Shown here: piece by piece, positions 9,684 to 21,029 of the stretch
How the letters are laid out: each line of letters starts with the position of its first letter
Numbering within the stretch: position 1 is the first letter of the stretch
Assembly: GCA_003210285.1 (NCBI GenBank)
Contig: QCVS01000009.1
Coordinates: 1 to 64,000 of the forward strand
DNA length: 64,000 bases
From: Prochlorococcus sp. AG-686-J21
GTDB taxonomy: Bacteria > Cyanobacteriota > Cyanobacteriia > PCC-6307 > Cyanobiaceae
Reading direction: 5' to 3'
Program-made: the position numbers and the translations under genes
The notes under the pieces: generated by a model
What the model was told of the DNA's origin: nothing
The model's database searches: none
What the model saw: only the letters and a program-made list of their open reading frames with translations

Positions 9684-10901
9684 TTAGGGATCAATCCATT
9701 TACCATCATTTTTAATCAGGCGAATTAAAGCATCAACTCCTTCATCCTCAGGTACTCTTTTTATCTCTTCTTTTCTTCTGTAAAGAGCTATTGTACCTTT
9801 ACCTTTGCCTACATAACCGTAATCAGCATCTGCCATTTCTCCTGGACCATTTACTATACATCCCATTATTGCAATGTCTAAACCAGTCAAATGGGAAGTA
9901 GCATTCCTGACTTTGTCTACAACCTCCTCTAAATTAAAAAGAGTTCTTCCACAGCTGGGACAGCTGATATATTCAACCATTGTTTTTCGCAGTCCTAAAG
10001 ATTGCAAAATTGAATAGCATACTGGAATCTCTTTTTCAGGAGCTTCAGTTAGAGAAACTCTGATGGTATCTCCAAGACCTTCAGCGAGAAGTGTTCCTAT
10101 ACCTGCTGTACTCTTAATCCTTCCATAATCACCATCTCCTGCTTCAGTGACACCCAAATGTAAAGGGTAGTTATATCCTTCTGCATCTAATCTATCTGCA
10201 ATCATTCTATATGCAGCTAACATAACTGGTGCTCTTGAGGCTTTCATAGAAATAATGATGTTATGAAAATCAAGCTCATCGCAGATTTTGACAAATTCCA
10301 TTGCAGATTCTGTCATCCCTAGAGGTGTATCTCCATAAGTAAAAAGCATTCTCTCGGATAAAGATCCATGATTAACTCCAATTCTTAAAGCTTTATTCTC
10401 AGACTTTAAAACTTCCACAAGTGGAGTAAATCTTTTAAGAATTGTTTTTTTAATAGTCTCAAACTCAGCGTCAGTATATTCAGTCCTTGTAGGATCTGAT
10501 TTCTCAAAAACAAATAATCCAGGATTAATTCTTACTTTATCGACATGTTTTGCAACCTCCATTGCAATTTTCATTCCATTGTGATGAACATCTGCAACTA
10601 ATGGGGTATCAATATTATTTTTTATTAATTTTTCTTTAATATCCCCAACAGCCTTTGCATGAGCTAAAGAAGGAACAGTTAGTCTTACTATTTCACATCC
10701 AACTTCATGAAGTCTTTTAATTGCTAAATAAGAATTATCCACATCCATAGTATCTTCATTTATCATTGACTGAACTCTTACTGGATACTCGCTACCAATT
10801 GCAATATTCCCAACCATTACAGTTCTAGTTATCCTTCTCTCAATATGAGTTGAATATCTCCTTGAGAGACTATTCACCTCTTTTGATTGAGTAAGTGACA
10901 T
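9684..10901 (-). CDS. ispG: 4-hydroxy-3-methylbut-2-enyl diphosphate synthase
   Basis: GcpE signature: [47 protein letters not shown]. Confidence 0.97.
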   Translation of the reverse strand: MSLTQSKEVNSLSRRYSTHIERRITRTVMVGNIAIGSEYPVRVQSMINEDTMDVDNSYLAIKRLHEVGCEIVRLTVPSLAHAKAVGDIKEKLIKNNIDTPLVADVHHNGMKIAMEVAKHVDKVRINPGLFVFEKSDPTRTEYTDAEFETIKKTILKRFTPLVEVLKSENKALRIGVNHGSLSERMLFTYGDTPLGMTESAMEFVKICDELDFHNIIISMKASRAPVMLAAYRMIADRLDAEGYNYPLHLGVTEAGDGDYGRIKSTAGIGTLLAEGLGDTIRVSLTEAPEKEIPVCYSILQSLGLRKTMVEYISCPSCGRTLFNLEEVVDKVRNATSHLTGLDIAIMGCIVNGPGEMADADYGYVGKGKGTIALYRRKEEIKRVPEDEGVDALIRLIKNDGKWIDP

Positions 10902-10934
10902 TAACTTCTAGAAATTCAAAAAGACTTAATTGAA

Positions 10935-11438
10935 TTATAAAGCATATAGTTTACTACTAACATTCTTAAGGTCTTTTAAAGTTAGATCATACGGTTTTCC
11001 AACATCTTTTGAAGAGAATCTCAACAAATAAGATGGATGAAAAATAGTAATAATTTCTCTCCCATCTTTCTTAAACCATTTTCCTCTTGTCTGCGAAATT
11101 GGATTCTTAATCTCCAAAATAGTTCTCATAGCAATCGAACCAGTTAAAATAATGAACTTTGGATCTACTAGTTTAATTTGCTGCATTAACCATGGTTTAT
11201 GAATATTTATTTCTTTATTAGTTGGTTTTCTATTGTTTGGAGGACGACATTTAATTACATTGCAAAAATATACATCCTTTTGTAAGTCAATTCCTGCTTC
11301 TATTAATAGGCCATCCAATAATTTTCCTGATTTACCAACATAAGGTTCTCCCTTTAAGTCTTCTTGAGCCCCAGGTGCTTCCCCAATTATTATTAAATTT
11401 GCAAATACATTACCTCTACTAATGACTAATCTTTTCAA
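10935..11438 (-). CDS. Type-4 uracil-DNA glycosylase family protein
   Basis: IIGEAPGAQEDLKGEPYVGKSGKLLD, FCNVIKCRPPNNRKP, FHPSYLLR. Confidence 0.9.
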   Translation of the reverse strand: MKRLVISRGNVFANLIIIGEAPGAQEDLKGEPYVGKSGKLLDGLLIEAGIDLQKDVYFCNVIKCRPPNNRKPTNKEINIHKPWLMQQIKLVDPKFIILTGSIAMRTILEIKNPISQTRGKWFKKDGREIITIFHPSYLLRFSSKDVGKPYDLTLKDLKNVSSKLYAL

Positions 11439-11668
11439 AGGAAATTTAAGTTCAAAGCTTATAAATAATATTAAAACTAAAAATTATTAAAAAAAATATT
11501 AACTATATAATTCTTCACTCCACATTTTAACTTTTCAGAAAAGACAATACGAAAATAAATTAAATTAAGAAAATGAACCAATTTAAACCAATCTGTGATA
11601 GTTTTACTTATTCTTAATCTATTAATAAAAATTTTTTTAAAAGTTATATTTAAAGAACTTTAGATCAA

Positions 11669-12850
11669 ATGAGTGAAGTAAATTTATCAAAAAGAGCACT
11701 CTCTATTGAGCCTTCACTTACCCTGCAGATAAGTGCTAAAGCTAATCAACTCTCAAAAGGTGGGAAAGACATATGTAATTTAAGTGCTGGAGAACCAGAT
11801 TTTGATGCTCCCAATAAAATAATAAAAGCTACAAGTGAGGCTTTATTTGATGGATATACAAAATATGGTCCTGCCTCAGGAGATTTAGAACTCAGAAAAG
11901 CTATTGCAAAAAAAATTCAAACCCAAAACAATTTAAAAGTTGAATTTGAAAATGTAATGGTAACAAATGGAGCAAAACAGGCGATTTATAATCTTTTCCA
12001 GGTTTTATTGAATGATGATGAAGAAGTGATTATACCTGCTCCTTATTGGCTTAGCTATCCTCAGATGGTTAGATTAGCAGGTGGTAAGCCTGTATTCCTA
12101 AATTCTTCTGCTGAAGATGGATTCAAAATAAATATACAAGAGTTAAAAGCCAAGGTAACCTCAAAAACGAAATTTATAATTATTAATTCTCCCAATAATC
12201 CAACTGGTAGAGTAATGCCAAAAGAAGAGTTGTTACAAATTGCAGAAGTAGTAAGAGAAAATAAAAATATTAATATCCTTTCAGATGAGATTTACGAATT
12301 AATTCTTAAAAAAGAATTTAAACATTTAAGTTTAGCTTCACTAGCACCTGACCTAAAAGAAAGAATTTTTATAATTAATGGGTTTGCCAAAGGTTGGGCA
12401 ATGACCGGATGGAGAGTGGGTTATTTAGTTGGACAAAAAGATGTTATTAGAGCATCATCAGCCTTACAAAGTCAAAGTACGAGTAATGTTTGTTCTTTCG
12501 TTCAAAGAGGTGCTTTAGAGGCTTTAAAAATAAACCAAGAATTTTTCCTAAAAATTAATAGCCATTATGATCTAAGAAGAGAAGTCCTTTACAAAGGTCT
12601 AAAAAATATAGAAGGATTATTTATACACCCACCTAATGGAGCTTTTTACGCATTTCCTAGATTACCTAATAATTCCATAACATCGGTAGAATTTTGCAAA
12701 AGAATTCTTAATGATTATGGTTTAGTGGTTGTTCCTGGAAAACCTTTTGGAGATGATCAATGTTTTAGAATATCTTGTGCCTCTTCAAAAGAAAAAATTC
12801 TTGATGGTTTATCAAGATTAAAGAAAGGTATCTCAAATTATTATTTTTAA
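11669..12850 (+). CDS. aspC: Aspartate aminotransferase, class I/II
   Basis: INSPNNPTGRVMPKEEL, LSDEIYELI, FAKGWAMTGWRVGY. Confidence 0.92.
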   Translation: MSEVNLSKRALSIEPSLTLQISAKANQLSKGGKDICNLSAGEPDFDAPNKIIKATSEALFDGYTKYGPASGDLELRKAIAKKIQTQNNLKVEFENVMVTNGAKQAIYNLFQVLLNDDEEVIIPAPYWLSYPQMVRLAGGKPVFLNSSAEDGFKINIQELKAKVTSKTKFIIINSPNNPTGRVMPKEELLQIAEVVRENKNINILSDEIYELILKKEFKHLSLASLAPDLKERIFIINGFAKGWAMTGWRVGYLVGQKDVIRASSALQSQSTSNVCSFVQRGALEALKINQEFFLKINSHYDLRREVLYKGLKNIEGLFIHPPNGAFYAFPRLPNNSITSVEFCKRILNDYGLVVVPGKPFGDDQCFRISCASSKEKILDGLSRLKKGISNYYF

Positions 12851-13755
12851 TGGATATAGATTTTTTCAATTTCAGAAAAATACTGTTATCATCAGCACTA
12901 TTTTTTTCAACTTTCTATTCACCGTTAAATGCAAATCCAAAAGTTTTAAAGATTGGGGCAATTCCGGATCAAAATCAAGAGGTGTTAGATAAAAGATTTA
13001 ATTTGTTTTCAAAAGAATTGTCCAAGAGTCTAAATGTAAAGGTAAAGTACATTCCCGTTATTAATTATGTTGCTGCGGTTACTGGATTTAGAACAAATGA
13101 TTTAGATTTAGTATGGTTTGGTGGCCTATCAGGAGTTCAGGCAAGACTTCAAACTCCTAATTCAATTGTGATTGCTCAACGAGATATAGATAAAAAATTT
13201 AAAAGCGTTTTTATTGTGAATAAAAAATTAAAACTTGATTTAATTTCAAATAAAAATGGACTTAAAAAGCTAAAAAATCTAAGATTTACTTTTGGTTCTG
13301 AAAATTCAACATCTGGAAGGTTAATGCCAGAATACTTCCTTAATGATGCTGGAATAAAAATAAAAGACTTTAAAGGAAAAAGAGCGGGCTTCAGCGGTAG
13401 TCATGATGCAACTATCGCTTTAGTTAATAGTGGAGCCTTTGATGCAGGAGCTTTAAATAAAAAAGTATGGGAAAACAATCTTAAAAATAATCCTAAAAGA
13501 ACAAATAATGTAAATCTTTTTTGGATAACTCCTGATTACGTAGACTATCATTGGGTAGCCCAAGGAAATCTTGATAATAGATTTCGAGAAGGTTTTACTA
13601 AAGAACTTAAATCTAAAATTCTTAATTTAGATATTAAAAACAAAGAACATAAAAAGATATTAGATATGTTCAACGCAAAAAAATTTATAGAATCAGAATC
13701 TAGTGACTATAAAAATATTGAGGCTATTGCGAGAAAATTAAAAAAAATCAGATGA
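12850..13755 (+). CDS. phnD: Phosphonate/phosphite-type ABC transporter substrate-binding protein
   Basis: KIGAIPDQNQEVL, VWFGGLSGVQARL, FGSENSTSGRLMPEYFL. Confidence 0.9.
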   Translation: MDIDFFNFRKILLSSALFFSTFYSPLNANPKVLKIGAIPDQNQEVLDKRFNLFSKELSKSLNVKVKYIPVINYVAAVTGFRTNDLDLVWFGGLSGVQARLQTPNSIVIAQRDIDKKFKSVFIVNKKLKLDLISNKNGLKKLKNLRFTFGSENSTSGRLMPEYFLNDAGIKIKDFKGKRAGFSGSHDATIALVNSGAFDAGALNKKVWENNLKNNPKRTNNVNLFWITPDYVDYHWVAQGNLDNRFREGFTKELKSKILNLDIKNKEHKKILDMFNAKKFIESESSDYKNIEAIARKLKKIR

Positions 13756-14486
13756 TTAATCCTCTTCTCGAATTAAAAGAGGTAAGCTATAAAAATAATA
13801 ATTTCACCTTAAACAAGGTAAGTTTAAGTATTAAATCGGGTGAAAAAATTGCCTTATTAGGCAAAAGTGGTGCGGGTAAAAGCACTCTTATATCTATTCT
13901 TAACGGAACACTAAGGCCTAACAAAGGAAGAGTCAAATTTTTTAATACAGAAATTGATAAATTAAACTTATATCAAAAGAGTAAGATCTCAACTATCTGG
14001 CAAGATTTAAGATTAATAGAAAATCTATCAGCAGAACAAAATGTTAATTGTGGTCTTCTTGGAAAACAAAGTTTCCTATTTGCTTTTAAGAATTTACTAA
14101 ATATAAGTTCTTTTAATAAAGCTCATCAATATATGCAAGTTTGTAATCTTAAGAAATCTATTTTTTCCAAAAATATAAGAAAAATATCTGGAGGCCAAAA
14201 ACAAAGAGTTGCTATTGCAAGATCTTTAATTCAAGATTCAGAGATACTTCTTGCTGACGAGCCTTTTAATAATTTAGATCCAAAACTAACTTCTAATATT
14301 AAAGATCTATTATTAATTAATAAAAATAAAAATAAAATAAAAGTTCCTAACACTACTTTAATTTCTTTGCATAGATTAGATTTATTAGATGGTTTTAATA
14401 GAATTATTGGAATAAAAAATGGTGAAATATTATTTGATTTAGAGAAAACTAAATTAAAAAAATTTCATTTAAACAAGATTTTTTAG
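13752..14486 (+). CDS. phnC: Phosphonate ABC transporter ATP-binding protein
   Basis: Walker A GKSGAGKSTL, signature ISGGQKQRVAIARSL; overlaps phnD by 4 bp. Confidence 0.9.
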   Translation: MINPLLELKEVSYKNNNFTLNKVSLSIKSGEKIALLGKSGAGKSTLISILNGTLRPNKGRVKFFNTEIDKLNLYQKSKISTIWQDLRLIENLSAEQNVNCGLLGKQSFLFAFKNLLNISSFNKAHQYMQVCNLKKSIFSKNIRKISGGQKQRVAIARSLIQDSEILLADEPFNNLDPKLTSNIKDLLLINKNKNKIKVPNTTLISLHRLDLLDGFNRIIGIKNGEILFDLEKTKLKKFHLNKIF

Positions 14487-14490
14487 GTTA

Positions 14491-15993
14491 TTGAATAAAT
14501 TAAAATTAAATTCTTCTTCAATAACTTTTCTACCAATACTAGTTTGTATTCCTTTAGTGTACGAACTATTTATTAATTTTCATATTGGAGGAATTGAATT
14601 ATTTAAAGAATTTATTATTTCTGCCTTAAATCCAAAAATTAATAATGAAATCATTTTCATATTATTAAAAAGATTAAATGAAACTATTTTAATTGCATTT
14701 TCTAGTTGGCTAATAAGTATGATATTTGGGGTTATTTTTGGAATATTATCTTCAGAAATTTTTTATAAAATATTAAATTTACCTATATTTTTAAAGAGAT
14801 TTTTAAATTTATTTTTAACTTTTATAAGATCGATTCATGAAATAATTTGGGGACTTATATTAATGCAAATATATGGTATTGATTTTTCAATTGGGATAAT
14901 AGCTATTTGCATTCCTTATATTGCAATAAATGCAAAAGTTTTTAGTGAACAAATAGAAAATATTAATCTAAAAACTGTTGAATCAATTAAACAAATTAAT
15001 GGCAATAAATATTCTACTTTAATAACATTAGTTTGGGCTCCAGTGATAGAAACCTTTAAAAATTTTGGGTTATACCGATTGGAATGTGCAATAAGAAGTA
15101 CAGCAGTTTTGGGATTGTTTGGAGTTGGAGGAATAGGCACAAGTATATTTTTATCCTTTCAAACTTTGAATTTCCGAGAGCTATGGACTTATCTTTGGGG
15201 TTTAACTTTTATAATTATTATCTCAAAAGAACTATTAAACAAATTTAACTTCTCTAACTCTTCTAAGAAATTATTGACCTCTTTAGTAATAGCTTTATTT
15301 TGTATTAGTTTATTTTCTTTATCTTTCTTTGTTTATTTTATATTTTATAAAAATGCAATACCTTTTAATTCAATCAATAATCTTTTGATATCAAACTTAA
15401 ATTTTATTTCATATGATTTTTTAAAGCTATTATTAGAAACAATAGTTTTATGTCTTTTATCTACTGGAATAGCTATAAGTTTTCCTCCCATTCTTATATT
15501 GATTTTAAATAATAAAATAGGAATCACAATTATCAGAATAATCTCATTTTTATTTCGTTTAATACCTCCGCCTTTATTAATTCTATTACTCTTAATGTTT
15601 AATGATCCTTCAATATCTTTAGCAGCAATAACATTAGGGTTTCATAACGCAGCAATAACAAGCAAATTACTTTTAGCGAATTTATATAATCAAAATAATA
15701 ATGAATATATTGCGATGAAATCATTAGGAGTTGCAAAGAGGTCTAGTTGGCTTTTCGGATTATTTGTTAAACAAGCAAATAGTTACTTAGCATATTGTGC
15801 TTATAGATCCGACATCATAATTCGAGAAACAGCTATTCTAGGAGTAATTGGAAGTGTTGGTTTAGGTTGGCAACTTCAAGAATCATTGAGTTCATTTGCA
15901 TGGGAGGAAGTCTTAATAATTTTGATTGCTTATAGCTCAATTGCAATAGTTGGAGAATTAATAAATGGTAAAATCAAAAGTAATCTAACTTGA
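14491..15993 (+). CDS. phnE: Phosphonate ABC transporter permease, duplicated/fused two-domain form
   Basis: 500 aa with two permease repeats (RSIHEIIWGLI... and RLIPPPLLILLL...). Confidence 0.88.
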   Translation: MNKLKLNSSSITFLPILVCIPLVYELFINFHIGGIELFKEFIISALNPKINNEIIFILLKRLNETILIAFSSWLISMIFGVIFGILSSEIFYKILNLPIFLKRFLNLFLTFIRSIHEIIWGLILMQIYGIDFSIGIIAICIPYIAINAKVFSEQIENINLKTVESIKQINGNKYSTLITLVWAPVIETFKNFGLYRLECAIRSTAVLGLFGVGGIGTSIFLSFQTLNFRELWTYLWGLTFIIIISKELLNKFNFSNSSKKLLTSLVIALFCISLFSLSFFVYFIFYKNAIPFNSINNLLISNLNFISYDFLKLLLETIVLCLLSTGIAISFPPILILILNNKIGITIIRIISFLFRLIPPPLLILLLLMFNDPSISLAAITLGFHNAAITSKLLLANLYNQNNNEYIAMKSLGVAKRSSWLFGLFVKQANSYLAYCAYRSDIIIRETAILGVIGSVGLGWQLQESLSSFAWEEVLIILIAYSSIAIVGELINGKIKSNLT

Positions 15994-16043
15994 TTAGTAA
16001 TAAAAATTTTCTTAAATCAAGTGAAATAATTTAAAGGAACATA

Positions 16044-16688
16044 GTGTCTGTTTTACCAAAACAATTGGTTGTAATTGGAGATAGTTCAGTCTATGGATGG
16101 GGGGATACTGAAGAAGGAGGGTGGTGCGAGAGACTTAGAAAAGATTGGTCAAAAAATCATGATTTTCCAATTATTTATCCACTAGGGGTTAGAGGAGATG
16201 GAATTGAAAAGGTTTCTTTACGTTGGGAAAAAGAATGGTCTTCAAGAGGTGAAACAAGAAGGAATAAACCCAAAGCTATCCTCTTGAATGTGGGACTTAA
16301 TGATACTCCAACAATTGGACAAAAAAATGGTCGCCACCAATTAGAGATAAATGGATTCGAGTATGGACTAGAAAGATTAATTTTTGAAATGAGTTCCCAA
16401 ACTCAAGTTTTTGTAATTGGGCTAACTCCAGTTAATGAAAACAAAATGCCATTTGCTGGATGTTTATGGTATTCAAATGATTTCTGTCATTCTTATGAAA
16501 GAAGAATGGAAGAAGTATGTATAAATCAAAATGTCCCTTTTCTGCCAACTTTTAGAGAAATGTACTCAGATAATAGAAGTAAGAATTGGATCACAGAGGA
16601 TGGTATACACTTAAATGCGCATGGACATCTTTGGATTTATCAACGTCTTAAAAGTTGGGATATTCTTAAGAAATGGAAGGAATCCTAA
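16044..16688 (+). CDS. GDSL/SGNH-family lipase/esterase-like protein
   Basis: VVIGDSSVYGWGD, LNVGLNDTP, EDGIHLNAHGH. Confidence 0.88.
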   Translation: MSVLPKQLVVIGDSSVYGWGDTEEGGWCERLRKDWSKNHDFPIIYPLGVRGDGIEKVSLRWEKEWSSRGETRRNKPKAILLNVGLNDTPTIGQKNGRHQLEINGFEYGLERLIFEMSSQTQVFVIGLTPVNENKMPFAGCLWYSNDFCHSYERRMEEVCINQNVPFLPTFREMYSDNRSKNWITEDGIHLNAHGHLWIYQRLKSWDILKKWKES

Positions 16689-16705
16689 TTTTGATAAAAG
16701 GTAAT

Positions 16706-17449
16706 TTAATTAGAAATTTTGAGATAAAAAATTAGAACAAAAATAGCAATTATAGAAGAAATACTTGTTTGAATAGAATTTACCAATTCATTACTTAATT
16801 TATATTTGTCTTGAAATTTAGCTCCAATAAAACTTTCAGAAATTGTTGCTAAAAAACCAGAAATTGCAACTATCAAAAATTGATATTTTGTTGAGATAAT
16901 ATTTAAAATAAACATTATTAATGACATAAATATTGCCCCTAGGGCACTTGCTACTGTGCCTTCTAAACTAATTCCTCCTTCCGTTCCACTTTTAACTTTT
17001 CTAAACGAAGTAATTAGATATGTATTCCTCCCAAATCTTTTTCCTATTTCACTACCAAAAGTATCTGCCAACTTTGCGGCAAAACTTGCAGCAAAACCAA
17101 TTTTATAAAAGACTAAATTAGTAAAATTCAATTTAACCATTATTGCAAAAAACAATCCTGTTGCAGCCGAACCCCAAACATTTTCAGGACCTCTTTTACC
17201 ACCTCTTTTTTCAGCTATACCTTTTTCATTTTTAAATTTATAACCAATTTTTGTCACAAGAGATCCAAGTAATAAATAAATTACAACAGAGCTCCAACCT
17301 TGCCATGAAAAACATCCCCATAAAATAGACCCTAATACCCCAGCACTTATCCACCCCCCTTTTGTCATTAATGGGACTCTAAAAAACAAAGAAATTAGAA
17401 TAAAATTAATAAAAAAACCAAGTAAAAAATCATTAGAAAGTAAATTCAT
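16706..17449 (-). CDS. DUF92 membrane protein (VTE6-like phytyl phosphate kinase family)
   Basis: KLADTFGSEIGKRFGRNTYLITSFRKVKSGTEGGISLEGTVAS. Confidence 0.85.
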   Translation of the reverse strand: MNLLSNDFLLGFFINFILISLFFRVPLMTKGGWISAGVLGSILWGCFSWQGWSSVVIYLLLGSLVTKIGYKFKNEKGIAEKRGGKRGPENVWGSAATGLFFAIMVKLNFTNLVFYKIGFAASFAAKLADTFGSEIGKRFGRNTYLITSFRKVKSGTEGGISLEGTVASALGAIFMSLIMFILNIISTKYQFLIVAISGFLATISESFIGAKFQDKYKLSNELVNSIQTSISSIIAIFVLIFYLKISN

Positions 17450-17453
17450 TTTT

Positions 17454-18227
17454 TTAAAGAATTAATTTGAGATCATTACGCCATTGACTAAGAATTGAAG
17501 TTGCATTAACAGTAGCTGTTGAAGTTCTTAAAATGGTTTCTGAAAGTTTTACAAAGGAAATTTTATTTTTTATAAAATATTCAATTTCAACTTTGGACCA
17601 TCCTCCTTCCGGTCCAATCACATTCCATAAAACTCCTCCTTTTTTATCCAAAAGACTTTGCTTTTTTTTTAACCAATGGTTTAAATTATCAGAGCTATCA
17701 TCTCTTGTAACAGATACTGAAATAATATCTTTATTTTCTATAGAATTTATCCAGTCGAATAGATTAATATCACTCAAAATATATGGTCTCCATAATCTCT
17801 CACATTGTTCAACAGCTTCATTGATAATAGACTCCCATCTTGTAAGTTTATTTGAGAAGTTGGTATACTTCTTAACCTGTCTATCTGAATTCAAAGGTTG
17901 TATAAAATCAATTCCTATTTCAGTACACATTTTTAGAATATCTTCAAAGCCATTTTTAGGAATAACAACAGCTATTCCTAATAAAATTTTTTCTTTTTCT
18001 TGAAATAAATAAGGATTATTAATATTGTTTATCTTTATAAAATTGTCCTCTAAGTTTATAGCTTTCCATAATGAACCTTGGCCATTAGTGATAAATATTT
18101 CTTTACCAATTTTTATTCGCATTACTTTTTTTATATAGCGCGCTTCATTATTTGTAAGTTTTAAATTATTGTTCTTGTTATTAATTATTCTTTCATTCTG
18201 TATAAATAATCTTGTTAAATCATCCAT
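17454..18227 (-). CDS. rsmE: 16S rRNA (uracil1498-N3)-methyltransferase
   Basis: NVIGPEGGWSKVEIEYF, LSETILRTSTATVNA. Confidence 0.92.
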   Translation of the reverse strand: MDDLTRLFIQNERIINNKNNNLKLTNNEARYIKKVMRIKIGKEIFITNGQGSLWKAINLEDNFIKINNINNPYLFQEKEKILLGIAVVIPKNGFEDILKMCTEIGIDFIQPLNSDRQVKKYTNFSNKLTRWESIINEAVEQCERLWRPYILSDINLFDWINSIENKDIISVSVTRDDSSDNLNHWLKKKQSLLDKKGGVLWNVIGPEGGWSKVEIEYFIKNKISFVKLSETILRTSTATVNATSILSQWRNDLKLIL

Positions 18228-18236
18228 ATATAAAAA

Positions 18237-18680
18237 TCAATTTTTAAAAACCAAATCTTCATGTTCATCAATCGACCAATCACTATTTTCTCCCCCGATT
18301 ATTAATTCATCAATTTTTACATAATTATTAGATATCTCATTTAACGAATTTATTAAAATATCAATAGAAAGTGAATCTGAAGTCCCAAAATCGACCCAAC
18401 TTCTTGACCACAAATTTTGATATTCCATAACACCTAAATTATGCATCAAGGCAGGAAGGGCAGATTCTTTTTGTTCATTATCGTATGACATCCAACTTAA
18501 ATCAGAACCCTCTTCATGAGTTTGTAAATTTTCAGAATTAAAACCGCCTAACCTTCCTAAAACATACCAACTATCAAAAACTCCATCTAAGTAGTTTTTT
18601 TCTGCTTCAGTAGGTATTTCAAAGAATTTTATCCAAATCCAACAATTAAAAGGATCAACTTCCCTAAATGCAATATTCAT
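18237..18680 (-). CDS. DUF3531-type conserved cyanobacterial protein
   Basis: MNIAFREVDPFNCWIWIKFFEIPTEAEKNYLDGVFDSWYVLGRLGGFN. Confidence 0.65.
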   Translation of the reverse strand: MNIAFREVDPFNCWIWIKFFEIPTEAEKNYLDGVFDSWYVLGRLGGFNSENLQTHEEGSDLSWMSYDNEQKESALPALMHNLGVMEYQNLWSRSWVDFGTSDSLSIDILINSLNEISNNYVKIDELIIGGENSDWSIDEHEDLVFKN

Positions 18681-18720
18681 TTTTACTGTTATTTTTTTTT
18701 AGATCTATAGTTATTATAAG

Positions 18721-19413
18721 TTGATAATTCAAAGTTTAAATTTTATACCTACAACTAAATTAATAATGCTTGATTTAAAAGACATTACTTATCAACCTCA
18801 AACAGCAAATAAAAAAATTATAGATAGTATTAGTTTCAATCTTCATGAAAATGAAACTATATTAATTTGTGGGAAAAGTGGTTCAGGGAAAACTACTCTA
18901 TTGGAAATAATAAGTGGACTAATTACTCCTCAGAAAGGAAAGATTACTTGGAAAAATAAAAATATCACTGCAAGGCAAAGAAGATGGATAAGTGGAGTAG
19001 TATTCCAATTCCCAGAAAGATACTTTTTAGGAACAACCATTGGGAAAGAATTAAAAATTGGTTATAAATCATTGAGAGAAAAAAATATAGAGCAAGTTTT
19101 AAAAAAAGTTGGGCTATCAGATATAAATCTTACTCAACCTCCTGAGAAATTAAGTGGTGGTCAACAGAGAAGATTAGCTGTGGCAGTTCAACTAATGAGA
19201 AATCCAACTATTCTTTTACTTGACGAACCAACTGCTGGGCTTGATTGGTCAATGAAAAATGATGTTAAGAATTTAGTTCTCAATCTCAAAAATAAAAATA
19301 CAATAATTATCGTTACTCATGAACCCTCATTATTTGAGGGGATACCGTCTAAAATGTTAACTCTTGAACAAGGAAAGATTAAGGAATTAACGAAAGAAAA
19401 TTATGGGGGATAA
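18721..19413 (+). CDS. ABC transporter ATP-binding protein (ECF/CbiO-like)
   Basis: [41 protein letters not shown]; real start probably ATG 18766. Confidence 0.85.
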   Translation: MIIQSLNFIPTTKLIMLDLKDITYQPQTANKKIIDSISFNLHENETILICGKSGSGKTTLLEIISGLITPQKGKITWKNKNITARQRRWISGVVFQFPERYFLGTTIGKELKIGYKSLREKNIEQVLKKVGLSDINLTQPPEKLSGGQQRRLAVAVQLMRNPTILLLDEPTAGLDWSMKNDVKNLVLNLKNKNTIIIVTHEPSLFEGIPSKMLTLEQGKIKELTKENYGG

Positions 19414-20305
19414 AATTGTACGCGCAACTGCTGCTAATGGTGGAATAAGGTTAGTTGCAGTATTAACAACAGATGCATCAATGGAAGCGAAAGAAAGGCA
19501 TGGATTGTCTTATCTAACTACCTCTATCCTGGGAAGAGCTTTCAGCGCCTCTCTTCTATTAGCAAGCTCGATGAAAGTAATGCATGGTCGAGTTACTTTA
19601 AGAGTAAGATCTGATGGCCCTTTAAATGGATTACTAGTGGATGCGGGCAGAGATGGGAAAGTTAGAGGTTATGTAGGAAATCCTAATTTGGAATTAGATT
19701 TAGTCAAAACAAATTCAAATCAATATTCTTTTGATTTCACCAAAGCATTAGGGACAGGCTACTTAAATGTTATTCGGGATAATGGTTTTGGAGAACCTTT
19801 TACTAGCACTGTAGAGTTAGTTAATGGAAATATTGCTGAAGATTTAGCCTCATATTTATATCATTCTGAGCAGACTCCCTCTGCTGTATTTATTGGGGAA
19901 AAGATTCAAAATAATAATATTATTTCTAGCGGAGGATTGTTAGCTCAAGTTTTGCCAAAAAAAGAAACTGATCCCTTATTAGTTTCGCTGCTCGAAGAAA
20001 GATGTAAAGAAATTAATTCTTTTAGTGAAGACTTATTTAAATCAAAAGATGATCTTCTTTCATTAATAAAAAATATATTTCCAGATATTGACGATAAATC
20101 AATTTCCGAGAGAGCTCGAACTCAAGAAGTTAGGTTTGAATGTAGGTGCTCAAGACAGAGAAGTTTAAATGCAATGAAAATGCTTGAAAAAAACGAATTG
20201 GAAGATATTTTAATTAAAGAAGGAAAAGCCGAATTAGTTTGCGAATTTTGCAAGAATAAATATCTAATAAATTCTGAGGAGATTAAAGAGATGATAAAAA
20301 ATTAA
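19403..20305 (+). CDS. hslO: Hsp33 redox chaperone
   Basis: [21 protein letters not shown]-terminal CxC...CxxC (CRC, CEFC). Confidence 0.95.
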   Translation: MGDKIVRATAANGGIRLVAVLTTDASMEAKERHGLSYLTTSILGRAFSASLLLASSMKVMHGRVTLRVRSDGPLNGLLVDAGRDGKVRGYVGNPNLELDLVKTNSNQYSFDFTKALGTGYLNVIRDNGFGEPFTSTVELVNGNIAEDLASYLYHSEQTPSAVFIGEKIQNNNIISSGGLLAQVLPKKETDPLLVSLLEERCKEINSFSEDLFKSKDDLLSLIKNIFPDIDDKSISERARTQEVRFECRCSRQRSLNAMKMLEKNELEDILIKEGKAELVCEFCKNKYLINSEEIKEMIKN

Positions 20306-20306
20306 T

Positions 20307-20978
20307 TTAGAGGAAGATTACTCCTATCCACAAAATTATCATTGCAGGTAAACTTTGAATTTTTTGAATTGATAGAGAGTTATTAGATATTTCCTGAATA
20401 AATGAGTTAGTTTCAAATAAACCTCCAAATATTAACCCGATCGAAAGAAATGTTACACTCCATCCTAAAGAACTAATAAACTTTTTACCCGATTTAATTT
20501 GAATATAAGTAAGGATTAATGTAGAAATAGAAAGCAATAGTCTGTTGTAAGGATCAGGACTTATTAAAAGTATTATCAAAAATAATAATCCAGCAGATAA
20601 TTTGATTGAAAGATTATCAAAAGATGGAGTGGTTATTTTTGGAAGGCTATATTCATTTGATTTATTACTATTGTTTAATTTTTTTATTTTTGATAAAAGA
20701 GGGAAATCATTGTTAATAAGTTTATTAAACTGTTTCTCTTTCTTAGACGCATTTTGAGCTTCGAAACTAACACTTCCTGATTGCCTTGCTTTCAAGCTCC
20801 CCATTAACAATTGGTCAAAAGATGACTCTATTCTTGCTTTAAGTAGTAAATCCTCGCCAGCCTCCTTAACTTTAATATCTCTTGCTTTTTGTATATCTTC
20901 AAAATCAGCACCCTCTTTAACACCTAATATTTCATAGGGAGTTTTATCGGGTTTGTTTTCGCTTTTATTAGAATCCAA
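20307..20978 (-). CDS. CPP1-like (J-like domain, DUF3353) membrane protein
   Basis: TPYEILGVKEGADFEDIQKARD plus C-terminal TM helices. Confidence 0.75.
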   Translation of the reverse strand: MDSNKSENKPDKTPYEILGVKEGADFEDIQKARDIKVKEAGEDLLLKARIESSFDQLLMGSLKARQSGSVSFEAQNASKKEKQFNKLINNDFPLLSKIKKLNNSNKSNEYSLPKITTPSFDNLSIKLSAGLLFLIILLISPDPYNRLLLSISTLILTYIQIKSGKKFISSLGWSVTFLSIGLIFGGLFETNSFIQEISNNSLSIQKIQSLPAMIILWIGVIFL

Positions 20979-21029
20979 TTTTTTTTTACGATATCTATAG
21001 ATTAACCAATATTATTATCCATTAGGACT

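Noticed and set aside
17533-18003. 156-aa plus-strand ORF
   Set aside because: Antisense to rsmE, which has clear family motifs
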